A DNA stretch of 45,825 nt from Gammaproteobacteria bacterium (GTDB lineage: Bacteria; Pseudomonadota; Gammaproteobacteria; GRL18), in contig JALWRI010000107.1 of NCBI GenBank assembly GCA_026994225.1, forward strand, positions 1 to 45,825. Reading direction: 5' to 3'. The notes below the pieces were generated by a model. That model was not told the DNA's origin. It searched no databases and saw nothing but the letters and a program-made list of their open reading frames with translations. The stretch's first letter is position 1; the number at the start of each line of letters is the position of its first letter. The position numbers were made by a program, and so were the translations under genes. Of the stretch, positions 44,443 through 45,825 are shown piece after piece.

Positions 44443-45798
44443 ATGTATAAATACGCATATCCAATAATAGGTATTTTCATTAATATCTTAACATTCACAG
44501 GGCAGATGTGTATAGCTGGTGAAACCTTTACACAACTTATGATGCCTCTACTGGATACACATGAACGTATTAAAAGTGCAAAAGCTGAATTATTTGCAGC
44601 AGAACAAGCTGTTAAAGCCGCTTTTTCTGACTGGTATCCTGAATTGAAATTAACTGCTGAGTATGGGGATCAGGATAGAAAGGATTATATTGATCCTGGT
44701 ATCTTTAATGAAGAAAAATTGGAATTAAATCAATTACTCTGGGATTTTGGTGTTACTAATGCAAAGATAAAAAAAGCCCGCTTGCAGTATCAGGAAAAAC
44801 AGCTTAAATTACAACAGGCTAAACAAAAATTGATACTCGATGCAGTGACGGCATATATTGATTTAATCACATCTTATCAAGTGTATCAGTATGCTCTTCA
44901 ATCTGAAGAAAATATTCGTAAACAAACGGGACTAGAAGAAATTAAGGTATCTATAGGAGATGGATATTCAACAGATGTATTGCAATCACAATCGCAATTA
45001 GCCCGTGCCATATCAAGAAGAATTCGTAGTGATGGGGATTATAGAAAGGCACAATATGCTTATCAGGAAATCTTCAAGATGATACCATTAGATATAGAAA
45101 AAATAGTACCTATACCATTAGATATTGAAAAATTATTGCCTAACAATATACAAACTGCTTTGGAGTTAGCAGCAAAAAATAATATTGAAGTAAAATTAGC
45201 ACATATTAAATATCAGTTAGCACAAAATGCTATTTCCAGCTCACGTGCAAAAGAATATTATCCTGAATTAACGTTATCTTTAGAGGGGAAACTGAGTGAA
45301 AATATGTTAGGCACTGCAGGACGCAAAGATGAAGTATCCGGTAAAATAAAATTAAAGTGGAATTTTAATCTAGGTGGTAAAAATTTTAATAAAGTAAAAG
45401 AAACCATTCATAAATTGAAAGCAAAGTCTGAGGATTATAGAAATAAACAATATAAAATAAAAAAATTGACGCAAATAGCGTGGCAAAAGCTGATGACAGC
45501 TAAAGCGAATGCGATAGCCTTGGAACAGCAGCGTGATTTAACCGCCGCTTTTTTAGAATTGGCACGTAAGGAGCGTAAGTTGGGTCATCGTTCCTTAATT
45601 GATTTATTATCGGGAGAAACATCGCTTATTAATGCGCAAAGTGATAACGTTGCTGCAAGAGCAGAAGTATTAATTTCTGCTTTTACTTTATTAAATGAGT
45701 TAGGTGATTTGGATATGCGTTATTTTCTCACAATACAACCGATAGCTCATTCTGATGTAAGGGATAATTATGCGAGAGTTATTACACCGCTTCAATGA
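44443..45798 (+). CDS. TolC-family outer-membrane efflux protein
   Basis: 451 residues, signal peptide about 1-25, then two OEP domains of paired long helices and beta-strands (ELFAAEQAVKAAFSDWYPEL; KLELNQLLWDFGVTNAKIKK; later AISSSRAKEYYPELTLSL, KLKWNFNLGGKN). Repeat architecture matches type-I-secretion-type TolC. A 30-base tandem duplication gives IPLDIEKIVP-IPLDIEKLLP at its middle. It starts three bases after the MscS-fusion gene, so the two are co-transcribed; no adaptor (HlyD) or ABC/RND pump gene is seen before the window ends. Confidence 0.88.
   Translation: MYKYAYPIIGIFINILTFTGQMCIAGETFTQLMMPLLDTHERIKSAKAELFAAEQAVKAAFSDWYPELKLTAEYGDQDRKDYIDPGIFNEEKLELNQLLWDFGVTNAKIKKARLQYQEKQLKLQQAKQKLILDAVTAYIDLITSYQVYQYALQSEENIRKQTGLEEIKVSIGDGYSTDVLQSQSQLARAISRRIRSDGDYRKAQYAYQEIFKMIPLDIEKIVPIPLDIEKLLPNNIQTALELAAKNNIEVKLAHIKYQLAQNAISSSRAKEYYPELTLSLEGKLSENMLGTAGRKDEVSGKIKLKWNFNLGGKNFNKVKETIHKLKAKSEDYRNKQYKIKKLTQIAWQKLMTAKANAIALEQQRDLTAAFLELARKERKLGHRSLIDLLSGETSLINAQSDNVAARAEVLISAFTLLNELGDLDMRYFLTIQPIAHSDVRDNYARVITPLQ
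45082..45141 (+). repeat. 30-base tandem duplication inside the TolC-like gene
   Basis: Two adjacent 30-base units (45082-45111 and 45112-45141) encode IPLDIEKIVP and IPLDIEKLLP. They differ at a few positions, mainly near the 3' end, so the duplication is not brand new. It preserves the frame and lies in the loop between the two OEP halves. Confidence 0.7.
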
Positions 45799-45825
45799 AT
45801 ACCCTATTATTACTTTTGAATTATT

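Overview
The window is a gene-dense, AT-rich stretch of a gammaproteobacterial chromosome. I see no tRNA, rRNA or CRISPR array. The gene set suggests a free-living or sediment-type bacterium, possibly a sulfur-oxidising, CO2-fixing relative of the Thiotrichales: a Bat/MoxR operon, rhodanese, beta-carbonic anhydrase, CbbR-like LysR regulator, CusCBA metal efflux, many hybrid kinases, and relics of a glycolate-salvage locus. The taxonomic guess is inference from gene content and base composition only.

Layout. (1) 1-6835, + strand: the 3' end of a MoxR ATPase, then DUF58, DUF4381, BatA-like and BatB-like VWA proteins, a TPR protein with a very long Q/K/E-rich tail, and BatD, with overlapping or near-touching reading frames from DUF58 onward. 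(2) 6838-10461: rhodanese and flavin/2Fe-2S reductase (-), beta-carbonic anhydrase (+), LysR regulator (-). (3) 10462-10955: decayed DNA holding an ArsR relic with two in-frame TGA codons and a receiver-domain fragment interrupted by a palindromic element. (4) 10956-17928, +: a REC/HD-GYP cyclic-di-GMP phosphodiesterase followed by two large sensor kinases, the second with a truncated periplasmic sensor. (5) 17978-24565, +: cusC-cusB-cusA plus a cytochrome P460-like c-type cytochrome. (6) 24589-26652, +: tyrosine recombinase and SohB-like protease. (7) 26685-27502: a pseudogene graveyard in which the start of an alanine/serine-glyoxylate aminotransferase is fused to pieces of glcE and glcF. 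(8) 27529-30684, -: a PhnD-like periplasmic binding protein with a double-receiver hybrid kinase. (9) 30785-34654, +: SPFH lipoprotein, small membrane protein, CbiX-type chelatase, PilJ-type chemoreceptor and HslJ/META lipoprotein. (10) 34695-40859, -: an aryl-polyene-like lipid module (GT2-acyltransferase fusion, LolA-like carrier, MMPL exporter, B12-binding radical SAM enzyme) without ketosynthases or acyl carrier proteins in view. (11) 41118-45798, +: a small conserved protein, then a 966-residue channel protein and a TolC-family outer-membrane protein.

The most unusual gene is at 41539-44439. It appears to join three modules: a leucine/branched-chain amino-acid-type periplasmic binding domain, a beta-sandwich resembling the extracellular domain of pentameric (Cys-loop-type) ligand-gated channels, and an MscS channel. 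A TolC-like gene starts three bases after it. Together they look like a ligand-gated MscS-type conduit, possibly coupled to the outer membrane. The second notable result is the decayed glycolate oxidase/aminotransferase locus, which suggests recent loss of this copy of 2-phosphoglycolate salvage.
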